Assembly: GCA_903839875.1 (NCBI GenBank)
Contig: CAIMDZ010000066.1
Coordinates: 1-64,000 of the forward strand
Reading direction: 5' to 3'
DNA length: 64,000 bases
Source of the DNA: an uncultured Bacteroidota bacterium
GTDB taxonomy: Bacteria > Bacteroidota > Bacteroidia > Chitinophagales > Chitinophagaceae
Both the position numbers and the translations under genes were made by a program. The notes below the pieces were generated by a model, which worked only from the letters and a program-made list of their open reading frames with translations, did no database searches and was not told where the DNA came from. This document shows, piece after piece, positions 63,791 to 64,000 of the stretch. Numbering within the stretch: position 1 is the first letter of the stretch; each line of letters opens with the position of its first letter.

Positions 63791-64000
63791 TCGTAGCCAT
63801 ACACCAGCCAAATTTTATTCCATGGGTAGGCTATTTTAATAAAATAAGTAAGTGCGATGTTTTCGTACTGTTCGATGATGTGCAGTTTCCCCGCGCAAAA
63901 ACATTTGGTAACAGGGTGGAGATAAAAACTAACACCGGCCCCACATGGCTCACAGTGCCGGTTTTGCAGAGGGGCGAGATGAAGAACTTCAACGAGACGG
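63787..64000 (+). CDS. WbqC-like family protein, N-terminal part
   Basis: The start ATG is at 63787 (ATGA overlapping the GNAT stop). The visible 71 residues MIVAIHQPNFIPWVGYF..., CDVFVLFDDVQFPRAKTFGNRVEI, TWLTVPV carry the WbqC signature (HQP-(N/Y)-x-P-W-x-G-(Y/F) and D(D/N)VQ(F/Y)). WbqC proteins belong to O-antigen and glycan pathways. The gene runs off the right edge. Confidence 0.93.
   Translation, partial: MIVAIHQPNFIPWVGYFNKISKCDVFVLFDDVQFPRAKTFGNRVEIKTNTGPTWLTVPVLQRGEMKNFNET

Overview
The window comes from a member of the Bacteroidota, most likely a Chitinophagaceae- or Sphingobacteriia-like bacterium. The evidence is direct. Genes lack Shine-Dalgarno sites, and promoters show the TTG / TAnnTTTG pattern typical of the phylum. 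A giant surface protein ends in a type IX secretion (T9SS) sorting domain. Several proteins (GldM-C-like and GldN-like domains, the C4 zinc ribbon plus Nif3 pair, fused CcsBA) are of phylum-typical kinds. I saw no rRNA, tRNA, CRISPR array or intact transposon.

Layout. 0-5.2 kb: envelope genes (orphan histidine kinase, zinc/cation CDF exporter, K+ channel-like protein, lipoprotein, L,D-transpeptidase). 5.3-15.5 kb: an accessory/defence stretch with an AAA ATPase-nuclease behind three palindromic repeats, a complete four-gene Wadjet (JetABCD / MksFEBG) anti-plasmid operon with a compact JetD, and a HipA-like kinase plus DUF3037 pair bracketed by related hairpins. 15.7-19 kb: two helicases. 20-43 kb: a large electron-transfer locus (below). 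43-49 kb: secreted proteins, a frameshifted paralogue, and a BlaI repressor followed by a GldM-C-like protein and a frameshifted M56 (BlaR1-type) peptidase with a GldN-like C-terminus. 49-54 kb: housekeeping Nif3/zinc ribbon, a DUF4160/DUF2442-XRE pair, and repeats. 54.8-60.4 kb: a CzcCBA-type metal efflux operon. 61.5-64 kb: a glycan-type cluster (WecB, PIG-L deacetylase, GNAT, WbqC) running off the right edge.

The main discovery is the 20-43 kb locus. It encodes five multiheme c-type cytochromes with about 40 haem-binding motifs in total (12 + 4 + 4 + 5 + 15). Alongside them are two NHL beta-propellers, a cysteine-less outer-membrane barrel, a pentahaem lipoprotein fused to a peptidoglycan-binding OmpA domain, and a 1644-residue T9SS-exported protein of 19 Ig-like repeats. 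A fused CcsBA haem-lyase and an FNR-type Fe-S regulator complete the set. The two tetrahaem proteins have the size and motif order I remember for OmcE-type cytochrome nanowire subunits. Each of the four putative operons starts with the same dyad, TGA-N6-TCA inside [AC]TGA[CT]-N4-[GC]TCAT. In all four it lies exactly 36 nt upstream of a TAnnTTT[G/A] -7 box, about position -41 from the expected start, the class-II FNR position. The regulator encoded in the locus carries the FNR Cys cluster and the ExxSR recognition motif, so the locus reads as one FNR-controlled, anaerobically induced extracellular electron-transfer regulon. The unit [OB-fold protein <-> NHL protein -> cytochromes] occurs twice in it.

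Three coding breaks or missing starts lie at homopolymers (37957 A-run, about 45484 A-run, 48380 C-run), so some may be sequence errors and not true pseudogenes.
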